DNA of 64,000 nucleotides, taken from Mariluticola halotolerans. Lineage in GTDB: Bacteria; Pseudomonadota; Alphaproteobacteria; Rhizobiales; Devosiaceae. Below, in pieces: positions 35,680 to 44,521 of the stretch. The DNA is taken from positions 3,144,001 through 3,208,000 of the forward strand of contig NZ_CP090960.1 of assembly GCF_021611515.1 (NCBI RefSeq), given 5' to 3'. The notes under the pieces were generated by a model. The model did not search any database. It saw only the letters and a program-made list of their open reading frames with translations, and was not told the DNA's origin. A program made the translations under genes and the position numbers. The number at the start of each line of letters is the position of its first letter. The first letter of the stretch is position 1.

Positions 35680-36678
35680 CTACCGTTGGGCGCGGGAATA
35701 GATGAAATTGGTGGCAATGATTGCCACGATGAGCAGAATGCCCAGCACGGTCAGCTGCACGGCGGGCAAGAGATTGGCTACGGTCATGCCGGTTGAAACG
35801 ATCACCAGCAGCCAGGCCGCCAGAAACGTGCCCAGGATGCTGCCGCGGCCACCAAAGATGTAAGTGCCGCCGAGCATGGCCATCAGCACCATTTGCAGTT
35901 CACCGCCCAAGGCAATGTCATAACGCACCGAGCCGAGGCGGGAGGCTGTCATGAGGCCCGCAACAGCGCTGGCGAGACCCAGCAGAAGGAACAGGCCAAC
36001 CTTTATTTTCTTGCTGCGAATGCCGGCGTGACGGGCCGCCATTTCATTGGTGCCGACCTGATAAATCTGTCGCCCGTAGATTGTTGCAGAGAGCACCAGC
36101 CCCAACACGATCGAGGTCAGCACAAACAAAACCACCGGCAGGGGGATGCCAAGGATCATCTGGTTATTGATGCCGATAAACCAGTCCGGCACGCGGATGG
36201 ATTTGTCGCCGGCGATCACCTGTGCTAGTCCGCGATAGGCGATCAATGTGCCGATAGTGACAATGATCGAGGGCAATTGCAGGCCGACCACCATCAGCGC
36301 GTTGAAGCCGCCCATGGCAAGCCCGGCGAGCAGGCCGATGCCGATGGCGATGGGCATGGGAATGCCGGCTTGCTGGGCGAAGGCGAACAGACAGGCAGAG
36401 AGCGCCATATTGGAGGCGGCGGAGAGGTCGATCTCGCCGGCAATAATGACCATGGTCAGCACCAGAGCCACCAGGGCAATTTCGGCCGACAGGGTGAAAC
36501 TGCGCAGGATGTAGTTGATGTCGAGGAAAAAGGGCGACAGCATGCTGGCCCCGATGACCCCGATAATCAGCAGAACAAAGGTCATGGTTTCCGGGCGGAT
36601 GAGGGCCGTTTGCCAGCCGGGCCGGGTGGGTTTGGCAGCGCTTGTTGCGCCGGTTTCAGAAGTGCCGAGCGCGTTCAT
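35680..36678 (-). CDS. Sugar ABC transporter permease (RhaQ/RbsC family)
   Basis: 332 residues from 36678 (GAGGAGA upstream; ATGA overlap with the previous permease). BPD_transp_2 family, about nine membrane segments, with AGEIDLSAASNMALSACLFA and TYIFGGRGSILGTFLAAWLLVIVSTGMTVANLLP. Second half of the heteromeric channel. Very long antisense reading frames occur opposite it but are not real genes. Confidence 0.9.
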   Translation of the reverse strand: MNALGTSETGATSAAKPTRPGWQTALIRPETMTFVLLIIGVIGASMLSPFFLDINYILRSFTLSAEIALVALVLTMVIIAGEIDLSAASNMALSACLFAFAQQAGIPMPIAIGIGLLAGLAMGGFNALMVVGLQLPSIIVTIGTLIAYRGLAQVIAGDKSIRVPDWFIGINNQMILGIPLPVVLFVLTSIVLGLVLSATIYGRQIYQVGTNEMAARHAGIRSKKIKVGLFLLLGLASAVAGLMTASRLGSVRYDIALGGELQMVLMAMLGGTYIFGGRGSILGTFLAAWLLVIVSTGMTVANLLPAVQLTVLGILLIVAIIATNFIYSRAQR

Positions 36679-37661
36679 GCCTGTCTCCTCGCAATGCTGG
36701 ATATGCCCTGGCGACGGACAGTTCTGTCGATGATGAGCGCGATGATGATGACGCTGCCATAGATGGCGTTTTGCGTGGTGCCGGGTATGCCCAGCAGCGG
36801 GAGGGCAGAGGACACACAACCGAGCAAAAGCACGCCAAGGACGGTGCCCAGCACTGTGCCGACGCCACCATTGATCGAGACGCCGCCAATAACCACAGCG
36901 GCAATCACCTGAAACTCAAAACCCGCCCCGGTGTTGGAGGGGTTCACGAAACCCCAGCGCGACGCATACATGATGCCGGCAAGACCCGAGAGCGCGCCGG
37001 AAATGGTGAAGACCAGAAGGGTGACGCGGGTAACGTCGATACCGCGCAAGGGAGCTGCGATGGGGTTGGAGCCGAGTGCATAAATCTGCCGGCCGACCCG
37101 CGTGTGCATGACGAAATAATAGGTGAGCAGCGCCACCGAGAAGGCGATGATGATAATCCAGGGGATGCCAAAGACCGGGGAGGTTTGCGACATGGCCTTG
37201 AGGGCGGATGGCACATATTGGCGGTCGATTTGTTTGGCATTGGAAATAATGTAGGTGAGGCCGCGGAACAGGTTGAGTGTCCCAAGGGTCACAATGATCG
37301 AGGGCAGTTTGAACACCGTCACCAGCGTGCCGTTGAACAGACCCAAAAGAGCGCCGGTGCCGATGGAGACGGCAAAGCCAAGCGGCCACCATATTTCGGG
37401 GTGATAGCGGAACATCATGCCGGTCACCATGGCGGACAAGCCAAGGATGGAGCCGATAGAGAGATCAACATGGCGGGCGACAAGCACCAGCATCTGTCCC
37501 ATGGCGCCGATCATGATCAGCGGCACCAGCAAAAGGACGATCCGCAGGCTGTTGGTGGTGAGGAATTGCGGTTTGGCAATGCCGACGGCCAGACAAAACA
37601 ATACGATCATCACGAAAATGCCGGCTTCGCGCCGCATCAGGATATTGCGAACGGCGTTCAT
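36675..37661 (-). CDS. Sugar ABC transporter permease (RhaP/RbsC family)
   Basis: 328 residues from 37661, overlapping the ATPase stop by ATGA. Pattern ARHVDLSIGSILGLSAMVTGMMF and GVGTVLGTVLGVLLLG are typical of RbsC-like channels. Two distinct permeases and one double ATPase match the RhaSTPQ arrangement. Confidence 0.9.
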   Translation of the reverse strand: MNAVRNILMRREAGIFVMIVLFCLAVGIAKPQFLTTNSLRIVLLLVPLIMIGAMGQMLVLVARHVDLSIGSILGLSAMVTGMMFRYHPEIWWPLGFAVSIGTGALLGLFNGTLVTVFKLPSIIVTLGTLNLFRGLTYIISNAKQIDRQYVPSALKAMSQTSPVFGIPWIIIIAFSVALLTYYFVMHTRVGRQIYALGSNPIAAPLRGIDVTRVTLLVFTISGALSGLAGIMYASRWGFVNPSNTGAGFEFQVIAAVVIGGVSINGGVGTVLGTVLGVLLLGCVSSALPLLGIPGTTQNAIYGSVIIIALIIDRTVRRQGISSIARRQA

Positions 37662-39181
37662 GCGGCGACTCCTGAACGGGGAACGGCAGCCTGCATGATT
37701 TTCTCCTGTGTGGCTTCGGCTCTGGGAATGTCGGCGGTCAATTGGCCCTCGGACATGACCAATATGCGATCGCACAGGGCGAGCAGTTCGGGAAGTTCTG
37801 AAGAGATCAGCAGAATGGCGCGGCCATCGGCGGCGAGTTTGCCGATCATGTCGTAGAATTCGGCTTTAACCCCGATATCAATGCCGCGGGTCGGCTCATC
37901 GAGGATCAGCAATTGCGGATCGGTGTGCAGCCAGCGGGCCAAAATTGCCTTTTGCTGGTTACCGCCCGACAGTTCGACGATGGGCTGGGAGAGCGCGGCG
38001 AGGCGAATGGACAGGTTTTGAACGGATTTGCTGGCCAGTGCCTTCTCGACGGCGCGCTTGATGAAGCCTTTCGGGGCGATCTTTACCGGTACGGCGGCCG
38101 AAATATTGTGCTCTACCGGCAGGGTGGCAAAAATACCGGCCGCTGCCCGGTCTTCGGGCACAAATGCCAGACCCAGTTTGATGGCATCGGTTGGGGTGCG
38201 GATATCCACTTTTTGCCCGTTGATGGCGATGGTGCCGCTTTGGGCCGGTGCCACGCCGAACAAGGCGCGGGCTACATCGGTGCGACCCGCGCCAACAAGG
38301 CCGCCAATGCCGACGATTTCGCCCTTACGCACGGAAAAGCTGATGTCGGTAAAGGCGCCGGGCAGGGTGAGGTGGTCCACTTTAAGGGTCACGTCACCAA
38401 TGGTCGTGCCGCGCTTGTGCATGTATTTTTTCAACGGCCGCCCGATCATCAGCCGGATAATGTCGGCATCGGTGAGGTTGCCGATTTCATCGGTGGAAAT
38501 CTTGTGGCCATCGCGGAAAATCGTCACCCGGTCGCAAAGTTCGCGCACCTCTTCAAGACGGTGTGAGATGAAAATAATCGTGCGCCCTTCATCGCGCAGA
38601 CGGCGGGCAATGGTGAACAGCGTATCCACTTCGCGCGGGGTGAGAGGGGCGGTCGGTTCGTCCATGATGATAAGGCGGCTGTCCGAGGCCAGCGCGCGGG
38701 CGATTTCAACCATTTGCTGGTCGGCAATCGAAAGGCCGCGCATCGGGCGCGTCACATCGATGGTCACGCCAAGCAGGTCCATCAGTTCGCGGGCCTCGCG
38801 CATCATTTCGGCCCAGGGCACCCGGCTCAGAAGGCCGCCGCCTTTCCGGCCGAGCACAAGATTTTCGGCAACCGAGAGATCGGGAAAAGACACAGGTTCC
38901 TGATGGATCAGGGCAATGCCGAGGTTCTGGGCAGCGATGGGGCTGGTGACCTCAACATGCTCGCCGTTGAGCGCCAGCGTGCCGCGCGTGGGACGGTGCA
39001 CCCCGGCCAGAATTTTGGCAAAGGTCGACTTGCCAGCACCGTTTTCACCGAGAAGCGCGTGGATTTCACCCGCTTTCAGGTCGAGATCAACGTCGGTGAG
39101 CACTTCGACACTGCCGAATTGTTTGGAGATACCTCGGGCGGCAATCAACGGCGTGTCGGTGCTGGGTGTTTTTGGGGGCAT
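37658..39181 (-). CDS. rhaT: Sugar ABC transporter, double ATP-binding protein (RhaT/RbsA family)
   Basis: 507 residues with two ABC cassettes. First: GENGAGKS near residue 50, ADQQMVEIARAL and LIIMDEPTAPLT. Second: degenerate Walker A GGLVGAGRTD, LSGGNQQKAILARW and LLILDEPTRGIDIGVK. This asymmetry is normal in RbsA/AraG proteins. Energises the two permeases downstream. Confidence 0.9.
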   Translation of the reverse strand: MPPKTPSTDTPLIAARGISKQFGSVEVLTDVDLDLKAGEIHALLGENGAGKSTFAKILAGVHRPTRGTLALNGEHVEVTSPIAAQNLGIALIHQEPVSFPDLSVAENLVLGRKGGGLLSRVPWAEMMREARELMDLLGVTIDVTRPMRGLSIADQQMVEIARALASDSRLIIMDEPTAPLTPREVDTLFTIARRLRDEGRTIIFISHRLEEVRELCDRVTIFRDGHKISTDEIGNLTDADIIRLMIGRPLKKYMHKRGTTIGDVTLKVDHLTLPGAFTDISFSVRKGEIVGIGGLVGAGRTDVARALFGVAPAQSGTIAINGQKVDIRTPTDAIKLGLAFVPEDRAAAGIFATLPVEHNISAAVPVKIAPKGFIKRAVEKALASKSVQNLSIRLAALSQPIVELSGGNQQKAILARWLHTDPQLLILDEPTRGIDIGVKAEFYDMIGKLAADGRAILLISSELPELLALCDRILVMSEGQLTADIPRAEATQEKIMQAAVPRSGVAA

Positions 39182-39192
39182 GCAATTTCCCT

Positions 39193-40227
39193 CTAGCCGT
39201 GTTCGGGGGTGGGGGCGTCGGCCACAATCAGGCCTTCGGTCTTTAGATCGGACCAGAAGGCGTCAGGGATGTTGGTTTGCACCGAGGCGACATTCTGGGT
39301 GACTTCGCTTGCCTTTGCCGCGCCGGGAATAATGGAGACGACGGCTGGATGGGCGAGGGGGAATTGCAGGGCGGCGGCCTGCAGGCTCACCTTGTGGGCG
39401 GCGCAGACGGCCTCGATGCCGCGTACCTTTTCCTGAATTTCGGCCGGCGCGGCGGCATAACCATATTTGCTGTTCGATCCGGAACCCGTGGCCAGAATGC
39501 CGGAGGCAAACGGCGCGCCGATAATGACGCTGGTGTTCTTGGCCAGACAATCGGCCATGCCTTCATGCAGGCTGGACTGGTCGATCAGGGTATAGGGCAT
39601 GGCGACCAGCGCGAAATCGAGGTCAACTTCCTGGGCGATGGTCGAAAGAGATTCGGCGGCGTTGATGCCCATGCCGTAAGCCGCGATATCGCCGGATGAT
39701 TTCAGCTCTTCGAGCGCTTTCATGCCGGTGGCGATCAGGGCCTTGCAATGATCTGCATAAACCTCTTGTCCATAAAAGGACGGGTCGAGGTCATGAATGA
39801 TGAGCGCGTCGACTGTATCCAGCGCCAGGCGCTGCAGGGCCTGCTCGTAGGAGCGCATGATGCCGTCATAGGAATAATCGAAATGAACCTCGAAATTCAG
39901 GCCGCCAACCCAGGGTGACCGATCAAATGCCTTCGGGTCTGCGGGGCGCTGCAAGGTGCGGCCAACTTTTGTGGTGATCTGGAAATCGGTGCGGGTCTTG
40001 GTGCGGAGAAAGCCACCCACCCTGTGCTCGGAAAGGCCGCGTCCATACCATGGCGCGGTGTCGTAATAGCGGACGCCCGCCTGCCAGGCGGCATCGAGAG
40101 TGGCTCTCGAATCGGGTTCATCCACCTTGGCGTAGAGTTCACCCAGATGTGCGCTTCCAAAGCCGAAAACCGGCAGACTGAGATCAGTCTCGCCAACCTT
40201 TCGGCGGGTCGAAATTGTCAGGGACAA
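39193..40227 (-). CDS. Aldo/keto reductase, D-threo-aldose/L-fucose dehydrogenase-like
   Basis: 344 residues. Start is TTG at 40227 preceded by GGGAGGAT. AKR barrel motifs: VFGFGSAHLGELY, YYDTAPWYGRGLSEHRVG (Asp and catalytic Tyr), and DALIIHDLDP. Relatives oxidise L-fucose or other aldoses to lactones. First gene of the minus-strand arm, eleven bases before the sugar ABC ATPase. With the SDR at 33794 the locus has two candidate sugar dehydrogenases. Confidence 0.87.
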   Translation of the reverse strand: MSLTISTRRKVGETDLSLPVFGFGSAHLGELYAKVDEPDSRATLDAAWQAGVRYYDTAPWYGRGLSEHRVGGFLRTKTRTDFQITTKVGRTLQRPADPKAFDRSPWVGGLNFEVHFDYSYDGIMRSYEQALQRLALDTVDALIIHDLDPSFYGQEVYADHCKALIATGMKALEELKSSGDIAAYGMGINAAESLSTIAQEVDLDFALVAMPYTLIDQSSLHEGMADCLAKNTSVIIGAPFASGILATGSGSNSKYGYAAAPAEIQEKVRGIEAVCAAHKVSLQAAALQFPLAHPAVVSIIPGAAKASEVTQNVASVQTNIPDAFWSDLKTEGLIVADAPTPEHG

Positions 40228-40289
40228 GCGACTATCCTCCCGATTTAGTCATGACGGCTTTATCTGCCGTTCAGCTCGTTGTGTGTAAC

Positions 40290-40315
40290 TTGTCAGACAA
40301 AAATTAGTTTGACAA
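40290..40315. promoter_or_regulatory. Two FadR-type operators in the divergent sugar promoter region
   Basis: TTGTCAGACAA at 40290-40300 is a perfect 11-bp palindrome of the TnGTnnnACnA type bound by FCD GntR regulators. TAGTTTGACAA at 40305-40315 fits the same pattern. They are 15 bases apart centre to centre, between the AKR start (40227, minus) and the DapA-family start (40398, plus). The regulator is most likely the GntR protein at 43376. Confidence 0.65.
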
Positions 40316-40397
40316 GTCTATTCCTTCGCGGCAAACCAAAGGGCAATTGTAGAACGTTTGCGCCAAAGCAGATGCACGTCAGGGAGAGGGAGTTCAG

Positions 40398-41285
40398 GTG
40401 GAGATTGGCGGCACATATCCGATGCTTTATGCCTTTTTCGACGCCAACGGGGCGTTGCGGCGGGACGCATTTGGTGCGCAAATTTCGGCCGCGCTCGCCT
40501 CTGGCGCGTCTGGTATTGCCGTGCTGGGCCTTGGCACAGAGGTTGCCAAGCTGGGGCAGGCGGAGCGGCGACAGGTTGTCGACTGGGTGATGGCCGATGT
40601 GGCGGGCCGGGTGCCGGTTGTGGTGACCATTGCCGAGGGCAATATTCCCGACATGATCGCAGCGTCCCGCGCGGCACTCGCCGCCGGGGCCGCCTGGTTA
40701 ATCCTGCAGCCGCCAAGGCCACCGGCCAGCGGCGCGCAGTTGATCGAATTTTTTGGACAGGTCGCCGATGCGGTGGATTGTCCTGTCGGCATTCAGAACG
40801 CGCCGGAATTCCTCGGGATTGGCTTGACGCCGGCAGAGTTGATCACGCTCAACCGCCAGCATCCCAATGTCAGCGTGGTCAAGGCGGAAAGCACGGCGCT
40901 GACCGTTGGGTCGCTCATCGACCAGCTGGACGGCCGGATGCGCGTGCTCAATGGTCGCGCCGGATTTGAGCTGACCGATAATTTCCGGGCCGGGGTCGAT
41001 GGCATGGTGCCCGGCATTGAGACAATTGACCTGCAGGTGCAGGTTGAACAGGCGATGCGGGCTGGCCGCGAAGCGGAAGCCGAAGCGCTTTATGCGCGCT
41101 TCCTGCCGGCCATCAGCTTTTTCATGCAAGGTCTGCCGCAATTCCTTCTTTACGGCAAACTTATTGCTGCCCTCCGGCTCGGTATCGAGCCTAGTACCAA
41201 CCGCCTGCCTGCGGACATCGCCACGGAACGTGGTTTGTCCTGGGCGCGGCGCTATGCGGACCAGTTGGGTCCGCTTCCTGCATAA
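40398..41285 (+). CDS. DapA-family enzyme, 2-keto-3-deoxy sugar acid aldolase or dehydratase
   Basis: 295 residues from GTG 40398 (GGGAGAGGGAG upstream). Schiff-base Lys162 in VVKAES. The usual catalytic Tyr in YNxP is missing: the motif reads Gln133-Asn-Ala-Pro136. A comparable QDAP motif is found in L-2-keto-3-deoxyarabonate dehydratases of this family. The protein is therefore likely to process the 2-keto-3-deoxy acid made by the neighbouring dehydratases, by cleavage or by water loss; which one cannot be told. First gene of the plus-strand arm. Confidence 0.82.
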   Translation: MEIGGTYPMLYAFFDANGALRRDAFGAQISAALASGASGIAVLGLGTEVAKLGQAERRQVVDWVMADVAGRVPVVVTIAEGNIPDMIAASRAALAAGAAWLILQPPRPPASGAQLIEFFGQVADAVDCPVGIQNAPEFLGIGLTPAELITLNRQHPNVSVVKAESTALTVGSLIDQLDGRMRVLNGRAGFELTDNFRAGVDGMVPGIETIDLQVQVEQAMRAGREAEAEALYARFLPAISFFMQGLPQFLLYGKLIAALRLGIEPSTNRLPADIATERGLSWARRYADQLGPLPA

Positions 41286-41297
41286 CTGGAGACGATA

Positions 41298-42473
41298 ATG
41301 GCCCGTATTACCGATGTACGCACAACAATCTGGGAGTGGATTGGACCGGTAGCACCCATGCCACCCCATTTCTGTACAACTGCGGGGGATATTGTCTCCG
41401 ACGTGCCCGGCTCAATTGCCGGTTTCCGGTTTCTCGGCTGGCTTGTGGTTGAAATTGAGTGCGACGATGGCACGGTGGGTATCGGTAATGCGGCTTTGGC
41501 ACCGCACGCCACCAAGGCGACGATTGATACCTATCTCAAGCCCTTGCTGATCGGTGCCGACCCGCTGGATACGGAATATCTCTGGCAGTCCATGTATCGC
41601 CGCACCCTGCCGTTCGGGCGCAAGGGCATTGGCATGACGGCTATCAGTGCGGTTGATCTGGCGCTTTGGGATGCGAAGGGTAAAATTCTCAATCAGCCCG
41701 TATTCAAACTGCTGGGCGGGCGCACCAAGCCGAAAATTCCGGTCTATGCCAGCCGGCTTTACAGCCAGCCGCTTGATACGCTTTACGCCGAGGCCAAGGC
41801 CTATGCGGATGAGGGGTTCAAGGCGGTCAAACTACGCTTTGGCTGGGGTCCCAAGGACGGGCTTGAGGGCATCAACAAAAACCTCGAACTGGTCAAGACC
41901 ACGCGCGAGGCGGTGGGGCCGGATGTTGATATCATGGCTGATGCCTATATGGGCTGGAACGTTGAATATGGCAAACGCATGCTGCGTCAGCTCGAGCCTC
42001 ATAACCTGCGTTGGGTGGAAGAACCGGTCATCTCGGACGACCTGGCCGGCTATGCCGAATTGAAGGCTATGAACAAGGTTGGCATTTCCGGCGGTGAACA
42101 CGAATATACGCTGCACGGTTTCCGGCAGGCGATGGATTTACGCGCGTTCGATATTGCCCAGTTCGACGTCAATCGCGTCGGGGGCATCACGGCTGCAAAA
42201 AAGATCACCGATCTTTGCGAAGCCTATGATGTTGCGGTCATTCCCCATGCCGGCCAGATGCACAATTATCACATCACCATGTCCTCCTTCGGTGCGCCGA
42301 TCTCGGAATATTTCCCGAAAGTGCCGGTTGAGGTGGGCAATGAATTGTTCTGGTACATTTTCGATGGCGAGCCCGTGGCCAAAGACGGTTTCATTGATCT
42401 GGCCGACGACAAGCCGGGCTTTGGCCTGACATTGCAGACGCCTGATCCGAAAGAGTTCAAGCTGACACGCTAG
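41298..42473 (+). CDS. Enolase-superfamily sugar acid dehydratase (rhamnonate dehydratase-like paralogue)
   Basis: 391 residues. Catalytic Lys178-Leu-Arg180, metal ligands Asp215, Glu241 and Glu267, and His317 with further His322/His325. The motif GEHEYT at the third ligand is shared with the RhmD at 44518, which places both in the same subgroup, yet the N-terminal loop (PVAPMPPHFCTTAGD) differs, so it probably acts on a different sugar acid such as L-fuconate, L-lyxonate or a stereoisomer. Confidence 0.82.
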   Translation: MARITDVRTTIWEWIGPVAPMPPHFCTTAGDIVSDVPGSIAGFRFLGWLVVEIECDDGTVGIGNAALAPHATKATIDTYLKPLLIGADPLDTEYLWQSMYRRTLPFGRKGIGMTAISAVDLALWDAKGKILNQPVFKLLGGRTKPKIPVYASRLYSQPLDTLYAEAKAYADEGFKAVKLRFGWGPKDGLEGINKNLELVKTTREAVGPDVDIMADAYMGWNVEYGKRMLRQLEPHNLRWVEEPVISDDLAGYAELKAMNKVGISGGEHEYTLHGFRQAMDLRAFDIAQFDVNRVGGITAAKKITDLCEAYDVAVIPHAGQMHNYHITMSSFGAPISEYFPKVPVEVGNELFWYIFDGEPVAKDGFIDLADDKPGFGLTLQTPDPKEFKLTR

Positions 42474-42483
42474 GAGTAACAGG

Positions 42484-43359
42484 ATGCCCAGTTTTCCGAT
42501 CATCGATACGCATTTGCATATCTGGGATTTCGACCGGCTGAATTATTCGGCTTTCGCCGGGCATCCGCTTTTTGGCAAGTCGTATCAGATCGAGGATTAC
42601 CAGCGCGATTGCGGTGATCTGGAGGTCGAGGCGATGGTGTTTCTTGAATGCTATGCCGATTTTACCCCGGAGAGCGGGCAATATCTCGAAGAGATCGCCT
42701 TTGTGGAGGACAGTGCCAAGCGGGACCCGCGTATCAAGGGGATTGTGCCAATGGCGCCGCTGGAACGGGGTGACCGAGTGCGGCCCTTGCTTGAAGAGAT
42801 GAAAGCGAAGCATCCCGATGTGAAGGGCATTCGCCGGATTGTCGAATTCGATGATGATCCGCGGGGCCTGACCCTCAGCGACAGTTTTGTCGAAGGGGTC
42901 AATCTGCTGGGCGATTTTGGCTATCACTTCGAGATCAACGTCAATCATACACAGATGGATATTGTTCGCGAGTTCGTCAAACGCGTGCCCGATGTGCCCC
43001 TGATCCTTGATCATTGCGGCAAGCCGGGGATTGCCGAGGGGGCAATCGATCAATATCGCGATGATGTCGCGGTGCTCTCCCGGCACGAGAATCTCTGGAT
43101 CAAACTATCCGATCTTCCCGTGGAAGCCGATCACCAGAACTGGACTGATGCGGACCTCAGGCCCTATATCGACGCGACGTTCGACGCCTTCGGCTTTGAT
43201 CGCACCATTTATGCCGGGGATTATCCCATCTGCCTGCAGGCGACGACCTTGCCGCGTTGGGTGGATGTGCTGGACCGGGCGCTTGCCGGTGTGCCCGAGG
43301 TCGATCTGCGCAAGTTCTATCGCGACAACGCTAACGCGTTTTACCGCCTCGGCCTTTGA
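42484..43359 (+). CDS. Amidohydrolase-family sugar lactonase (COG3618, L-fuconolactonase-like)
   Basis: 291 residues. DTHLHIW at residues 8-14 is the metal-binding HxH of the amidohydrolase barrel; later LILDHCGKPGI and IYAGDYPICL supply His and Asp. Family members hydrolyse L-fucono- or L-rhamnono-lactones to the open acids. Position between two dehydratase genes agrees with that step. Confidence 0.85.
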   Translation: MPSFPIIDTHLHIWDFDRLNYSAFAGHPLFGKSYQIEDYQRDCGDLEVEAMVFLECYADFTPESGQYLEEIAFVEDSAKRDPRIKGIVPMAPLERGDRVRPLLEEMKAKHPDVKGIRRIVEFDDDPRGLTLSDSFVEGVNLLGDFGYHFEINVNHTQMDIVREFVKRVPDVPLILDHCGKPGIAEGAIDQYRDDVAVLSRHENLWIKLSDLPVEADHQNWTDADLRPYIDATFDAFGFDRTIYAGDYPICLQATTLPRWVDVLDRALAGVPEVDLRKFYRDNANAFYRLGL

Positions 43360-43375
43360 GACGACAGGAAATCCC

Positions 43376-44194
43376 GTGACCCAGCCCGATCTGCAGAAAG
43401 AGCCTGAAACGCCAGCGACCAGCGAGGGTGTGGACGATTTCGCGACGCTGATAGAGGCCGGCAAAAAGGGACCGTCGACCAAGGATTTCGGCGGGGGGGC
43501 GCTGGAGCGCCAGTCGATTTCCGAGCAGGTCGCCAACCGGATCATGGCAATGATCAAGTCGGGCAATCTGAAATCGGGCGACCGGTTGCCGACCGAACAA
43601 CAAATGGGCATTGCGTTCGGCATCAGCCGCCCACCTTTGCGGGAGGCGCTGAAGGCGTTGACTTTGATGGGGGTCCTGGAAAGCCGTCAGGGCGGGCGTT
43701 ATTCGGTGACGGATTTGTCGCCCAGCCGGTTGGTCGCGCCGTTCAATGTCATGCTGTCGGTTGCCGAATATGATGTGCACGAGCATTTCGAGGCGCGCGC
43801 CCTTGTCGATCTGGAGCTGGTGCGGCTGAGTACGGAGCGGGCCAGCCCCGAGATGCGCCAGCGCATTCTCAAACTGGCGCGTGACGGACGGGCGTTTCAT
43901 GACGATCCGGTGGCCTTCAGATTGCTCGATATCGAGTTTCACCAGGCAATCAATGATGGCGCGGGTAATGCACTTTTATCGGCGCTCGCACAGGGACTTT
44001 ACGATGTCGCGCTCGATTTGCGGCGCACAGCGAGCAATGTTCCCGGTGTGATCGAAATCTCGGTGAACCAGCATTGTGACGTCGCCGATGCGATCATGCT
44101 GCGGGACGCTGATGCAGCGGTTAATGCCTATCGGACCCATCTCGAGCATGTCCGCGATACCACGATCCAATCCATGTCTGATCCTTTGAGCTAG
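43376..44194 (+). CDS. GntR family transcriptional regulator, FadR (FCD) subfamily
   Basis: 272 residues from GTG 43376, 16 bases after the lactonase stop, with CAGGAAA upstream. An unusual 45-residue polar N-terminal extension precedes the winged helix (ISEQVANRIMAMIKSGNLKSGDRLPTEQQMGIAFGISRPPLREALKALTLMGVL). The FCD domain follows. Likely binds the palindromes at 40290-40315 and responds to a sugar acid. Confidence 0.9.
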   Translation: MTQPDLQKEPETPATSEGVDDFATLIEAGKKGPSTKDFGGGALERQSISEQVANRIMAMIKSGNLKSGDRLPTEQQMGIAFGISRPPLREALKALTLMGVLESRQGGRYSVTDLSPSRLVAPFNVMLSVAEYDVHEHFEARALVDLELVRLSTERASPEMRQRILKLARDGRAFHDDPVAFRLLDIEFHQAINDGAGNALLSALAQGLYDVALDLRRTASNVPGVIEISVNQHCDVADAIMLRDADAAVNAYRTHLEHVRDTTIQSMSDPLS

Positions 44195-44203
44195 GAGGCT
44201 TTG

Positions 44204-44521
44204 ATGTCCGAGCGCATCGCTTTTCGTATGAACCTCAATCCGGGGCAGGCGGCGGAGTATGAGAAACGCCATGACGAGATTTTTCCTGAACTGGCCAAGG
44301 CGCTGAAGGATGCCGGTGTGTCGGATTATTCAATCTGGCTTGATCCCGAAACCCATCACCTGTTCGCCATTCTGACGCGCACCGATGACCATACAATGGA
44401 TGCCTTGCCGGATACTGAAATCTGTCAGCGGTGGTGGGCCTTTATGGCCGATATAATGGAGACGGATGCCCAGAACGTGCCGACGCAAATTCCCTTGAAA
44501 CGTGTGTTCCTGTTGCCATGA
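44204..44521 (+). CDS. rhaM: L-rhamnose mutarotase
   Basis: 105-residue protein of the RhaM/RhaU family. Conserved His23 in YEKRHDEIFPEL, the SIWLDPETHHLFAIL strand and CQRWWAFMADIM, all diagnostic. It converts the alpha and beta anomers of L-rhamnose. ATG 44204 follows AGGAGG; a TTG three bases earlier is unlikely. Strong evidence that L-rhamnose or a close 6-deoxyhexose is the substrate of the locus. Confidence 0.92.
   Translation: MSERIAFRMNLNPGQAAEYEKRHDEIFPELAKALKDAGVSDYSIWLDPETHHLFAILTRTDDHTMDALPDTEICQRWWAFMADIMETDAQNVPTQIPLKRVFLLP

Noticed and set aside
36642-37856. A 404-codon plus-strand frame opposite the sugar permeases
   Set aside because: Low-complexity His/Asp/Gly-rich product, antisense to two membrane protein genes with clear family motifs.
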